This document shows, piece by piece, positions 27,285 through 39,735 of a DNA stretch of 64,000 nt; positions within the stretch are counted from its first letter, which is position 1, and each line of letters starts with the position of its first letter. The stretch spans positions 682,001 to 746,000 of the forward strand of contig CASHTG010000006.1 in the NCBI GenBank assembly GCA_949357655.1, in the 5' to 3' direction. The stretch is from Parascedosporium putredinis. Taxonomy: Eukaryota; Ascomycota; Sordariomycetes; Microascales; Microascaceae. The notes beneath the pieces were generated by a model. It had not been told where the DNA came from and did no database searches. It saw nothing but the letters and a program-made list of their open reading frames with translations. The position numbers and the translations under genes are program-made.

Positions 27285-27576
27285 TCTCTTTCTCTAAGGT
27301 GATTTGGATGGCGTAGGATAGGGGGAAGGGAGAAGGTTCCCCGCAGAAGGGAGTATGATGGGACGCGCGGGAATTGGGGGTCGCACCTCTCAATCTGTCG
27401 ATAGCCCATTGTTCAAACTGCTCGAGCGTGATGTCGGCAGTGGGAGCATGCGTGTAGAAGTTGAGGCGATGGGGATATGTCGAGTCCTTGAAGGCGGCAT
27501 CGGCGGGTTGGTGTTTGCGAGCGTCTGCCACATTTCGTCGCTTTGGCTCTTGCCGGTTAAAATCCTGCTTGAGCAT
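25669..27576 (-). CDS. PRI2: DNA primase large subunit, Fe-S (four exons)
   Basis: It partners the catalytic primase subunit in the polymerase alpha-primase complex and helps start RNA primers at nuclear origins and on the lagging strand. Exons on the minus strand are 27576-27387, 27200-26662, 26542-25935 and 25837-25669, giving 501 residues with no frame break. The introns (186, 119 and 97 bp) start GTGCGA, GTGCGT and GTACGA and hold CTAAC, CTGAC and CTAAC branch sites. The N-terminal part has the family's YPHRLNFY segment near residue 35. The C-terminal domain carries the four 4Fe-4S cysteines at about 303, 386, 403 and 444. The spacings of 83, 17 and 41 match the eukaryotic PriL pattern, and 501 residues is normal for the family. 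The start is the ATG at 27576, about 35 residues before the first conserved block. The gene is divergent from the ankyrin/zinc-finger gene. Confidence 0.95.
27250..27284. repeat. CA/GT microsatellite inside PRI2 intron 1
   Basis: About 16 CA units, with one GC interruption, read as GT repeats in the sense of PRI2. The tract lies inside the first intron (27201-27386) and accounts for part of that intron's unusual length for this window. Confidence 0.93.
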
Positions 27577-29484
27577 CTTTTCTGTTTGAAATAGTTACGC
27601 AATAGGTTGGGGAGTTTCGATTTTGTCGTCTCGGCGTTTGGAGGCTTCAGGGTCGGTTATCCCTCTCTCACGAACCCTCGTTCAATGGGGGTTTTTGGCT
27701 TCGAGTTGGTTTAGTGGGGATGATTTTTGGGCAAATTTAGGTGACGCGACAAGAGACGCGTCGAGGCGTAAAGAGCCAAAGTCTGTGGGGTTCCTGTTTG
27801 AAAGGTACCGATGTATAGTGCCGGTATTTATCCGACATCCAATTCCTAATTCCCCATTCCCAACCCACATTGTATTACATTGACAGCCTTCAAAGTTTCC
27901 TCCCACTATCACCGAGGTGCATGTATTCAATTCAAGGCCCAACCTGGAGAGCAAATTGAGATGATGTAGGTTAAGAGCATAGCGTCTGCTTGACACTCAA
28001 AAACTTAGAGATGGCACCAATTGCCCTGGAACTGATTCCAGCCGGCCAGAGATCCCCTTGAAGATTCCATTATGTCAGCTGGAGGTCTTGGGAAAGCGGT
28101 GGGTGAGCCGAGCCTACGTCTAACCCTTTATTTCAACCCTCTGCCGCGGAACGGGGCGATTCCTAATTCATGCAGGCTGTACGGAAGTAGTTGCCCCACC
28201 CCGTGGCAGCCAGGCTGGGACCAACACCAGGCAGGACAGTGAACGCACTGCAGCGACCTAGACTCGTCGGAGGAGGCGAGACAAAGTTGATCGCAACGAA
28301 GTTGTTCCTCGTCCATCACAACAGGTTTTAGTGGAGGGCACCACAGCGGCGTAATGCATTCGGGCCCATCGTATCTGGCCGGCTTCCCTTGATGACCTCA
28401 ACGACAAGCCATTACCGTTAACCTGAAAGCCAGCCCTAGGGCGTCTTGAGGTGTAGCTTCATCTCGTAGGAGTCTCGGCAATATCCAAGTCATGCCGGTG
28501 ACCTTTTAAGGCCGATGACCAGGTCCCTTGCACGCATGCACGAACGCAAACTTCTCAACCTCAGACATAGGAGTGGAAGTCCCCATGTATCGAACGATCC
28601 TAACAACCGCATACGGCTCGTGAACCCGTGTATTGGAATATTAGGATGTACCACACAGTATTTGTTGTCACTAGTCAGAGGTCAGCAACCGGTGACCCTG
28701 AAATAGGCGCGCAAGTGGTGCTACGACTGGGAGAAGCGATCCTGTGCTGTGGCCTACTCTAACGTACCGGCTCTTCAGCAATATGAAAAAACCACATTAA
28801 CACCTGCGCTTCCCGGATTCCTAATTTTCTAATTCGGGGCCAACGGCGGAACGGCACGCCTGCCTTAAAATTGCAAGGCTCGCATTTTCATCGTCGACAG
28901 ACCCTTCTCTTTCTCCCCTGCCCAGTCTCTATTTTTTTATCTCTCTGGTTTTACTATTCCCCTGACAACGTGCAATCCCTCTAAGATCCTCATTCGCCGT
29001 GAAATACTCTGAATAGGTGAGTATGAGCGTGTGAGAGTGTGTGCGTGCGCCTCTGTGTATCCTTCAACCTCACGACCAATCTTGCGACCCCTCGCTTTTC
29101 CCATCCTTTTGCTGAGTGGTTGCCTGACCCTCTTTCTTTCTTCTTGTTCCAAGCTGACGTTGGTATTTGAGCCCACCACTGCCATCGCAGTCCCTGAGCC
29201 GGAGGCTGATTGATCCAATTGAGTTCATTGCTGTTTGTACCTTGCCTTCACCGACCAACAATTTCTCGGCGCCGGAGGGACGGTTGACGCCCACCTACAC
29301 AAGGCAGCACCACCAACACAAGAAGACGCGCCCTGCTGGCCGCCTCCACCACTCCAGAGTGGTCTCACACTTTGGCACCGCCCACTTCGGCTCTCTAGGT
29401 CAACAGCCGCTCACCTCTACATGGCGGAACCCTCATTATAACACTTTCTCCCCTTTTTCAAGACCAAGCACTGCTCGACCAGCC
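27577..29484. other. Divergent intergenic region between PRI2 and the ankyrin/zinc-finger gene
   Basis: It separates two divergent genes, so it should hold both promoters and 5' leaders. I see the MCB-like pair near the PRI2 end and a pyrimidine-rich stretch with a TATAAC near 29437, close to the ankyrin/zinc-finger start. No gene is supported inside it. Open frames here are short and read as leader sequence. Confidence 0.55.
27743..27761. promoter_or_regulatory. Two MCB-like elements upstream of PRI2
   Basis: ACGCGA at 27744-27749 and ACGCGT at 27756-27761 lie about 170-185 bases before the PRI2 start codon. ACGCGT is the MluI cell-cycle box bound by MBF (Mbp1/Swi6 type) in fungi, and primase genes are classic MBF targets at G1/S. 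The call rests on the pair, its distance and the target gene. A single ACGCGT alone would be expected by chance every few kilobases. Confidence 0.5.
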
Positions 29485-32400
29485 ATGGAGGATATTCTGG
29501 AGATGGCAGCTCAGCCGGAGCCCACCCTCTTACAAGCGTGGGAAGCGCAGCAGGCTCCGATCCTACCACCAGCGCCACCGCTAGCCGTGCCTCATTTTGC
29601 TTATGTAGAAAGATTTGAAGGGTTAGACAAGAGCCCCTCAGCCCTATCTATTAGGCCCTGCCCCGTTATGTCCCCACCCCCGTAGGAAGTTTTCTTCTCG
29701 CTAACACACCCGGAGCAGCGGGACCGAATATCGCGGTATCTCAGCCGGGAGGGGAGGTTCATTCCAGTTCGCGAGCTTCGGCAGTCTCCGCACATCAGCT
29801 TCGTTGTAGAAAAGGACCGCATGCGTAAATACCTCGGTATCAACATTGTGAGCGATGTCTTGATGAAGGCCATTTTCAACGCTCTTGCCGCCTTCACGCC
29901 TGACCCAGAGTACCTCCCCGCCGATTTCGACACGTTAATCAAGTACTATGACGCCCTCCGCCAGCACCTCGAGTTCTTGGAGGGACAATTTCCCAACGAT
30001 GAGGCCACCCTAGAGCTCCGCCTTTTAGTGGAGGACCTCTTGCTCGATCGGGCCGTATATGAGGGCGTCGGCATGGAGCAGTTTCGCCAGCGCGGCCTGC
30101 TCTGCCACGCCCACCTCCGCGACATCCACGAGCGCAGCATTGACGCTGGCTTGGACGAGATTGATGACTGCTTCGCGCTAGGCCTTATGCCGGCCTACAT
30201 CACTGACGACTATCTCAGCGCCCTCAGTGAAAAGTACACCCAGTTCGCCCTCGCCGGCGACTTTGTCGGCCTCTACAACCTTTGCGAGCCCGTTGCTCGC
30301 TCCGGAGACATCGAGCTGCAGCACAACCCTTCCCTCCTGCTTAAAATCCTGGACCAGGAACGCTATGACATCTACTGGTACCTCCTAGATCTGGTGGACA
30401 GGACCACCACCAGGAGGCAGTTCATCCCCGGAACACAACTCGAGGATGTCACCCTAGACCGTCTGCATATCGCCATTCGCTACGGCCATCTCAAGATCGT
30501 CCAAACCATGCTTGCCGAACAAATCACCTTCAAGGGCCACGTCTCCGACGACGACGCCATCGGCATAGGCCATCATATATTCACCCCGTTGTCCGCCGCC
30601 GTGTACTGGCGCCAGCCCGAGATCACGCAGTACATCCTTGGGTTCGCCCCGTACGACCGGTCCGAGCTCGAGACCGCCGTCACCATTGCCCTGGCCAACG
30701 ATGACTTTGAGCAGATGAATATCCTCCTTGAATCCGGCGCCCTTGCCATGCTTTCCGCGTCCTCCCTCTCGAACCTTCAGAAGATATCAGCTTGGTCGAC
30801 CTGAATCTCGCCTCGCCCGCCATGGAGATTCCCGTTGCCGCGAGTCCCACGCGTGATCATGTTATGCTAGGCGTTTCCTACAACTTCGACCGCCCACAGC
30901 CCCCGTCTCCGCCATTTGAGTGGGAGAAGGACCTCACCATCACCCCGGCCACCCGCGGCTGGCTCCCCGCCACTACTGCCTCGGCCACAGCCCCTAACCT
31001 AGGCTCCTTTGAGTCAGCGTCGACCGGAGGAGGATCTAGGTCTAGACGTAGAGGACAAGAGCGTACCAGCTTTAAACTCGGCGCCCACAAGCGGCGGTCC
31101 GCCCAGATGCGGAGGCAGATCTTGGGCAAGAACCTCATCACTTACCTCGACTGCCTATGTCGCAGGGTGCGGGACACCCTCGCCGGCTCCGCGGCTGGGA
31201 CTTTGGAGGCCACGCTTGCTCTACATTTCTCTTCTTTCGCAAAAGTGTGGGATGGGGGCCTTGCGGCGTTTAGGCAGGTAATCAACAATCACCCGCCCAG
31301 CGGCCTCATCGAGGTCGTGGACTGCTTGGTGGTGGCCAGTGCGCTGTGCACATCAATGTGTAACGATGACAGCGCAATGTATCTACAGTAAGTACACTAC
31401 GCCTCCAGCGAGCACTGGAGATCAGCCTAGGGTAGGCCCATATGCTAACAAAGCCGCACCCCCAATAAGGTTCGTAAACGATCTTGGCCGCTGGAAGGCC
31501 GTCCTCGATCCGGACGAGATCCCCCTCTTCGACACCATCGCCTTCTCTCTTTGGGCCTATACCGATCTCCCAGACCCCGCGACATACGAGCGAAACGACA
31601 AGGAAAACCTTGCCCGCTTCCAGGAGCTTATCCAGGACCTAGTCACCCTCGAGCGGAGCCACCACCGCAACCCCGGCCGCACCGCCCCTTACGCAAGTCG
31701 CCTTAGCACTATACAGAAACAGTACACCGCGGCCGAGGGTGGCACCGGTCGCACCGCCACCGCCACCGCCCCCGCCATGTCCATACCAATACCGGCGGGT
31801 AATATGGCGCGCACGAGGCGGCGGCTCGCCGACGAGGTGGCATTCACGCCTGATTCTGTCGGAGACGACGGCACCGGCGCGGGCTTCTCCATCGACGAAT
31901 TTTTCGACGTTGACCGGTTCTTGGCCGAGAGCATGGGAAGCGATGCCCCATCACCGGAGCGGATCCCGGACCTCGGGCTGTACGACATCCTAGCTACGAC
32001 GGCACTGCTGGTAGCATCCGTGGCGTTTTCGGTCATTCTGACCTTGATGTCCTGTAAGTGTTGTCTAAAAGCAATCATTTTTCTGTCTTTTCTTTTCTTT
32101 TTCTCTTTTTCATATCTCCGTTTCGTTCCGTTTCTTATCTCCTTGTTTCCGATGCCATCCTCTATGTTTCCATTAGCGCCCCACTCTAGCCTGCTTGCTT
32201 CTTCCCCGTGTTTTGTCCGCGCCGCTTCCTTACCTGATGGCTGTTGACTGAAATGAACAAAAACTACAGTTCTCCAACTTGGGTTTGACAGTGAAGAGGT
32301 TCACCAAGTCTGGCGGCAGAGCCCCGGATACGACAGGTCATGCAATCTTTTGAGTATGTATTTCGACAGCATCGGCGGCTATAGTAAAAGTGCCGAGGCC

Positions 32401-33060
32401 ACCAGGCTCCTCCGCCCCTTTTCTCTTGACAGGAGGATCGAGAGCCTCTCCTTGTCCGTTGTGTCGGCGGCGTCCACGACCTACACAGGTTCTCCCGCTT
32501 CTTCTATCAGCCATCCTATCCTGGCGCCGCAGGCACGGACGAGTTCCATGACCAATCTCAAGTAAGTCCCAGTGTCTCTTTCTCTCCTACCCATTGCGGC
32601 CCTTCCTCCCCCGTCTCCTCCCCCATCGCCGCTCTCTTTGATTCTGGAGTAATAGGTGGTGGGATTCACACCCCCTGAGACTGGCTGATACCGCGAGTAT
32701 ACATGCCCGATATACATACCCCAAATCCCACTTTGCAAAGAGCCAGCATCGCTAACCTCCTCCCCCTTTCTTTTTCCCCAAAGCTCCGTGCCCAATCGTG
32801 ACCCAGCTGCCGACGGCGGGCGGGATGCGAAGCGCTCCCGATGCCACAGCTGCCAAAAGACCTTTTCCAGCATCAGCAACCGGAACAAGCACATGCGCGA
32901 AGGGTGCGCCCAACGCACAGAGAAGACGGGATACCGGTGCCGCAACGAAAGCTGCTCGCGCATCCTCACCACCAAGTGGTATCGCAATGCGCACGAGCAG
33001 GATAGGTGCAGGTATCGCGGGACGACAGGGGCTGGTAGCGCGGCGGGATCCTTCGGGTGA
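29485..33060 (+). CDS. Ankyrin-like, hydrophobic-helix, C2HC zinc-finger protein (five exons, one frame break)
   Basis: Proposed exons are 29485-29604, 29686-31387, 31470-32053, 32270-32561 and 32784-33060, about 991 residues after one frame correction. Introns 2-4 have clean GTAAGT donors, and introns 2 and 4 have CTAAC branch sites. Intron 1 (donor GTAGAA) is weaker, but coding-quality sequence precedes the next ATG at 29821, so an upstream exon is needed. Residues about 295-390 resemble degenerate ankyrin repeats (LHIAIRYGHLKIV, TPLSAAVYW, then a third helix pair). A basic Arg/Ser patch follows near 31035. A strongly hydrophobic segment lies near residues 778-803. The C-terminus has two zinc-binding motifs of C2HC type, one starting CHSC and closing H-x4-C, one starting C-x4-C and closing HEQDRC. 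One base appears to be missing between 30741 and 30791, where the frame changes. The likely role is a regulatory or scaffold protein. I do not recognise a named family for the whole architecture. Confidence 0.8.
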
Positions 33061-35466
33061 GGCCTTCTTTCCCTCACCTTTCTTTTCCTCGGGCTCCTCA
33101 CTTCACTCATTTTCTCTTCCTTTTTATTTTATTTTTATTTTTATTTTAGCAGCTTTCATGGACATCTATGTCTGGGGCTGCGTAGTACGTAACAAGGGCC
33201 CTCTGTTAGATAAGATCTCACTCCCTGCTCTTGCTGGGCCCCCATGACTCCCTCCAGCACAACGGACGGTATTGCAAATAAGGTTCTATGCATATCGAAG
33301 AGCCGGACTCTTCACGCGTGCGAAACTGAGTCATGGCCGGCCCTTCCCACCTATTCTCCTTTCATTCCTTCACTCTTTATATTCCTCTATAACACAAGCA
33401 TATCCCACTGGTGGGTAATCGCTGTATAGTATTGGCGATGCGCGAGGGGACCTCTGACTTGCACATAAATTCATATCCCGTAAGGAGGCTCTCACCACGG
33501 GTCTTTCGACAAGAATATACGCTTTTGAGACAATAGTCTGTGCCATAATGGCATAATTGGACAATCTTTCTGAACTAGACGGTAGACTTGTGGAATAGCA
33601 TACGTGCACACGGTTTTCCCGGTGACCCTCTTAAGCGCTTATACAACACGAGTACAACCAACCCAGCCACCAAAGCCTACGTTATTATTTCCTCTTTCTA
33701 GACGGACTTCTTCGAAACGAGCATTACGGTTCCTTCCCGCCTGATTTTTCTTCCCTTCTAGAAAAGGGCGGTGGTAGCGAAGTTGATTCAAATCCATAAT
33801 ATCTCACATGGGCATTACGTAGGTCTCGTGGCGGTGCGAGGGAGGCGACGTGTTGGTTGTACGACCATGCAGATTTCTTGGGGTTCAGCTCAGCTCATCA
33901 TAAGTGAGGCCAACGCTCGTTGTGGTTCCGCGTGTTTCCCAGCCCTATGGGATTCGTTCGGAAACAGAAGAGCAAAGAAAATGAAAATCAGGTTCGTCAT
34001 CCCGCGGAAACCATCACTAAACCGAAGTGACAGCTTGGGCCTTTTAAGACATCGGTGACGTAAATCAGGCCTCCTCACCTCACCTCACCTTAAAGTGGCG
34101 TGCACATTCTTGACACACTCCAAGCCCGCGCTTGCCGTTGTCTGTTGAAGGATGCGGCCATTCCTCCCGCCAAGGAAGGGGACGGGCCAGGAAGAACACG
34201 GCTCCTAGCGGGCGTGGAACGGTAGCGATGCGATTCCTGCGTCCTGCACAGGGCAGGCCAGCCGAGGTAGGCGAAGCGTTGAGATTGATCATTTAATACT
34301 CTCTCACGGCCATGGGCCTATTCATCAACTTGCTCTCCCAAAGAGCGAAGGGGGCCAAAAATAGACGTCTTTGTTTCTTCAGAAAGAGCGTGAGGATGCA
34401 GCGACAACCAATGATTTGCGCAGCTCCGTCGGCGTGCAGGGGCGACAGGCCAATCGTGAGTGAGTCGACTGCATTCGTGGCATAAGGAGCGGGAATAATA
34501 CAAGAGACGAGGAACGAGGAACGCTCCTTTGAAAGGATAGCGCAAACAACCGAAGGATTCTTTGTTTTCCTGTTTCTACATGTACTTCGTAGGATAGATT
34601 ATTGAGACACAAGCAAATGCTCGGCGTGGATGAGAGGGCCAGCCACTCTTTGAAATTGGACATGTTCACAGATGATCCGTTCCTCGAGATTTGTGGGGAG
34701 GGGAGAGAACGTGGGACCGGCGCCCATGGAAGGGGCAATCGAAGGTTGTCTTGGGAGTTCTTGGAAGGTAGTACCAAGGCTGGAAATTGCGTATTACAAC
34801 ATCAATCGATTAATTCACCCTTCCATTCGACCCTTCGGTTGTCGATTAATCGGTTTCCTTCCTTTTTTCTCTCTTTTTGTTTCCTCCCTTATGTTCTTTT
34901 TCTTCCTTCCATTCCTTTAGGGGATTAATATGGTTTCATAGCCCTGATAGTTTCTAGCGATGGAACGGTGCCATGGATATGAAAATCAAGAAGAGACAAA
35001 CCAGCCATTTGGGCCACTAGTTGCTACAGAGTGCCTTGCCGTTGCTTTCGTTTTTTTCCCATTCGATGTAATGTTTGATATTATCGCCCAAGTGCACACC
35101 CATGCCAAAGCTGCTCACCCATTATCCTTTCCCCCATCAACGAGAGGCAGCTTTGTCTCTTCAACCCTGCCCAGAGGAGAAGGATGTTTTGCCGGTCGTA
35201 ACGTCGCAAGGATGAAAGGGGATATACGGCAGAAGAATGGAAAAACACAAGAGGTCCACCGGCTCACGGCGGCAGAGCAGGTCGAGCAGGCAGGATAGCG
35301 TCGGGACGCTCCATTTAGCGATGCCGGCCTGCCGGGTTGGGGCTGATGAAAGGCCACCGCTCGACGACAACCCCGAAGCTAAGTTCTGAGGCATCAGTGG
35401 CTGATCTATGAGTGAATACTATTGATGAAATAGTTCACTTTTGCCCATTCCCCCTTTTTTTTCTTC

Positions 35467-35482
35467 TTTTTTTTTTTTTTTT
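35467..35482. repeat. Poly-T tract, 16 bases
   Basis: A run of 16 T within a longer T-rich stretch in the intergenic region upstream of the kinase gene. Confidence 0.9.
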
Positions 35483-36906
35483 GGTTTTCTTTTCCCCTCC
35501 TCTGGCCAGCCTCATAGGCCAGGAATGCTACCTGTCATCCAGAGCCTCCTCTAGCGGTCCGTCCCACGCAGCATTTGATTTGGTCGATTCCATGCGTATG
35601 ATCTGCGCCGACCCACCACCAGCAGAATCCCGTCACGACCTCTTTGGAACTCGGATGCGCTTCTCCGCAAATGCTTGGTCGACGAGTAGAGCCTACCGCC
35701 GCTGGAGGGGCGTTCTGCAGGTGAAGGGGATTCCCCCAGGCGTGACCAATCCTTTGGCGAATCAAAGAGGCTTGATGATGCTGGTGTTGGAGTCGGATTC
35801 AGTTGGCATCAGGAATGAGCTGTAATACCTGCTATTGCCGGTCTTGAGTCAAATCAGCTGGCTAGCTCAAGTCCACCATCCGTACCGTCATGAGCGACCC
35901 CTAATTGGGTGGATGGAGTGCAGAGGAGTAGATGGAGAGGTTTAGTAAGAGGGAAAGATTGAGATTGCTAGTCGGCAGTCGCCCTTGTCCGTGTCCATGT
36001 AACGTTCTATTCAAGCCCTCCAGAGGTCAATTGGGGTATAAACAACATTGAACTATGCAATCTAGCGTAAGCCCTTTGCTTTTCCCCAACTCTGGGCTTG
36101 TTGACCTTCTTCCTTGAAGACCCTGTGTTATCCTTTCATGGATATTACTTCTGATGAAGGAACAAGCACACAACGCCAGCCTAGGGCGTATCGGGAGGTG
36201 GACGCACTGATTGACCCCCTTCCTTTTCGAAGTTCTTTTTGATCTCTCTTTTTCGTTTCTTTTCTTTTTTCCTCTTTCTCCTTGGTGGCCCAGGGTTTGG
36301 CTAGTAGAGAGGCATGAATATTGCTCAGGACCCTTGTTTGAGGGACCCTTCGGTTTTGAGTCATTATTTCATTCGTGGCTGGGCGGCTTCATGAGACAAG
36401 ACAATCACTGATACTACAGATATACATGGACAAGATGGAGTACAAGTTGGCCAAGCCCACGAGTAAAACACCCTTGTACGAAATCGCTTTCTAGCTTTTA
36501 TTTCTTCTTCTTCTTCTTCTTTTCTTCGTGTCTTCTCCAGATTCTCGGGCGCTTTGGGATTGGGGCGTGAGAAAGGGCCAGGGCGGCTTCTTCTTGGCAC
36601 CAAGTGTCACACTGTCCGTTTCCTCGGGGCCACGGGTTCATCAAATTTCTGGTTTCCCACGGACTGTCTTGCTCCAACCTTGAACAATGGTACTCGGCTG
36701 TTGAGGGAACCTTGGGGTGGGGCGGAAGGAGCAAATAGGCCTAGCTGGAATCCAATTCATGTTGCAATTGAAAAGACTGGGACTACTTCGTAGATAGTTT
36801 TTCCGCCTCCTTCATGGTCGGTTTTCTTTGTCATTGAAGGGTCTGACCTAGTCCCAGCTGATGACTTGCTTTGATCGATAGACTAAAGCATGGCCGAGGC
36901 ATCCAC

Positions 36907-36931
36907 AATCAACAATCAACAATCAACAATC
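36907..36931. repeat. AATCAAC tandem repeat
   Basis: Three full 7-base units plus a partial fourth. It lies in gene-free DNA. Confidence 0.9.
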
Positions 36932-39735
36932 GATAAACACTCCGGAGGCACTTGTTGAGCTTGAGGCGGGCTACGCGGGCGAAGAATAGACGCGTATCAC
37001 ATGAACTTCGCGGAGTCATCTTGGTTCCAACCGCAAATTTAGTGGTAATACAAGGAGTGGGGAGCGGACAAGGAGCGAGCATCGATTCCCCCATGCCCGA
37101 TTTGGAGCTGCACTCCACAAATAGCTCTGCGATAGCCCCATCCCTGCCCCTAGAGGGAGCTTGCCATTTCCGGCGCCCAGATCCTGTCAAATATCAATCA
37201 TCGAATTAAACCACGTCACAACATGTCTGAAAGGACACTCACAACAGTCGTTCGCATTGTCCGGTCTGTTTCTTCAAGGCGCCTGTTATGATGCGCAAAG
37301 AAAATGGGAGAGAGGACGACGTGGGATGGATGGGGCACTTCCATTGATAACCCTGGCCTGTAACACTCGTGGTGTAATTTACATGATCAGAGGAAGATGG
37401 ATATCAGGCAGTTCCAATCAACCCCATGTCCAGGGAAACAAAGCCAGGCGAAACCGTTTTGGGGAGGTCATCCATCGCACCACGAGGTCATTCCTCCACA
37501 TTACAGCTTCCTTTATCCCAGGCCCTTCCTGCATTGCCCAGGGCTACCTTCCCCTAGCGTTCGTGGATTTAGGTTCTTTACCACTGTTTTTTATTTTTCG
37601 GAGTCACGAGTGCTCCTGACCCTTGTACCATTGATTGATTCGAATCATTCCCGAGCAAGGTTGACTGCCAGTCATTCTCAGCACAAGCCCCCGGTGATCC
37701 AGAACCTTTTGAGTTTGAGACCTTCGCCCACTTTCGCATTTGCTTCATCTCGCGTCGCCTTTCGTAGCGCACCTTTTTCACTCCTTCGTCTCTCTTCTCT
37801 TCTCTTTTCTTTCTTCTTTCCGCATACCCGCAGACATCCTCATAGATGGACATCTCGCCTGCGTCCATTGGGCAATGTTTGTCTGCTCTAATCCAACGCT
37901 GAATCTCATTGTCCCTCTGTTACATGTAACGCGATTCCATCTGGATCAATGTGATAGGGATCCCATTGACCTCCCCATTCCCCATTTCTTATTACTCGCC
38001 CCTGGTCACGGCATTGGTTGTCCCTGATTCGGGCAAGGCATGTTCCTGACTTATTATCGTCATCTGCTCCCCTCCCTCTCGACCACACCACTCTTCCCGT
38101 CTGCGCATCTACATTCCTCAATACAGTCTCGTCTTGTACTCTAGGCAGACATCGCCCACTGAGAATGCTCTCAGAGCTTTGAATCATTCAATCAATCAAT
38201 TGGCTCGTCCCGTTACCAACCAATCCAGCCCACTCAGGTTGCACCACCACCCGCTGGCACACCCGTTTCTGTAACGCTAGAATACTATCCATCATAAATG
38301 CCCCCAACCTAGCCTTGGTCGCCTCGCCGTCTTCAAGGTCCTTCACTTTGAGCTCCCACCTCCCTCTCACCATCCCTGCAGACCTATCGATTTACCAATT
38401 CCTCCTACGTTTTTATTATCCTGGCCTTTCTCCACCTCGCTCCCTTCCTCCTCCCTTGATCGAGAGCAATCGACCCTCTTTGTGCCCCGCCTCCGTTAAG
38501 GGAAGCGGCTACTCAAGTGCCACCATTGAAGCAGAGGACGTCGACTTCCTGTCTTGATTCAACTGGCATACTTGAAACTCTTAGTTTCTCGCAAAAAGCA
38601 ACGTGTTTTCGAGAACAGTTAGCCCTGGAGAAAAAGCAGAGAGCCAAGGGTCAGATAGGAAACTGATTGAATGTCGACAAGGTCAACTGCGTGGCCCAGC
38701 ACCTAGAGAAACGAGCAACAGAATCAGGGTGACGAGCTATCAGAAACCAACTCGTTGGCTGTGTTGGGTTGGTTGTTGAGCCGCTTTTGTGAGAATCCGT
38801 TTTCTTTTGTTCTTTTTTTTTCTTCTTCTTGCCCTTTCGATTCTTTTTCTTTTTCCCCTTCTCAGGCACTTCCTTTAAATCTCTTATCGTGTTCCGTTCC
38901 GTTGACGGGAATTCACGGTCCTATATAATTTTTTCGACCCATCCATCCATCCCTTATTTCCTTCTCCACAATTTCCTGCAGGCGCCGGCGCGGCTTTTTC
39001 CCTACTTCTTTTCTTACAACCCAGAATAGCCAAGGGGCTCGCTCCCCTCCGTTTGCCTCTTTTTCTTTGTCTCTCCGTGACCCTCCCTCTTTTCCCTCGC
39101 TTCTTCCCTCTCTCTTTGCTTCAAGGGCTTTTCTGTCCTAGGACTAGCTCCCTTGCCTCCGTCTTCTTGTTTCTTTTCCCAGCATTCGCGTCTCCAAACC
39201 CTTTTTCCCCCATTTCCCTGTTTGTTGCCCATTCTCCACGAGCCTCTTTTTCCCTGTCCACTTTCGCTCTTGCCCGCGCCACGAAACCCAGCTTGTTGTG
39301 CGACCGTCGGTTTCTCGCACTATACAAGTAGAGTTTTCGGCGACTCTCCACGGAAGCCTCTGAAGCCTGCTTATTTTCTTTTGACAACGCCACCCCTCAA
39401 GGGCTGCCAATCCTAACAATTTCACTCAGCTCAGCACGTGCGACTACAGCTGGTCTCGAGAAGGCGGGAGTCAGGGCCCCCAAGTCGCCGCCGCTCACCA
39501 ACCCCACCACCACCACCACCCCTCCCCGTCGCATTCAACCTGTGACTTCACCACCCCCAAGGTCCCGCCTGGACAGGAACTGCTCCTCGCCTGAACTACG
39601 TTCCTCATTTACAACTCCAGGCACGGAACGCAAGCATTTCATCTCCACCCTCACAGTACAATCCGCGACACCCCACATACCCCGTTCCGGGACAACTCCC
39701 CCAAGTCTAGCCTTCGACTCTCCCTCCTGTCGAAC

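Larger units (their letters stand above)
33061..39735. other. Intergenic region, about 6.7 kb
   Basis: No gene is supported here. It holds a 16-base T run (35467-35482), a short AATCAAC tandem repeat (36907-36931), two copies of TACATGTA (34577, 37921) and two of TACTTCGTA (34583, 36784). From about 38800 the sequence becomes strongly pyrimidine-rich, which in filamentous fungi is typical of promoter and 5' leader, and it leads into the kinase gene start. Confidence 0.55.

Noticed and set aside
26599..27576. A single-exon 325-residue protein read straight through PRI2 introns
   Set aside because: The read-through inserts a CA-repeat translation into the conserved primase sequence. Splicing at GTGCGA..TAG gives the correct family sequence.
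29821..30804. A stand-alone intronless gene starting at the ATG at 29821
   Set aside because: The reading frame just before this ATG (from 29686) is clearly coding-like, so the ATG is internal. An upstream exon ending at 29604 joins in phase.
32784..33060. A separate small zinc-finger gene
   Set aside because: A good intron (GTAAGT..CTAAC..AAG) joins it in phase to the upstream exon, and there is no ATG of its own before the first finger.
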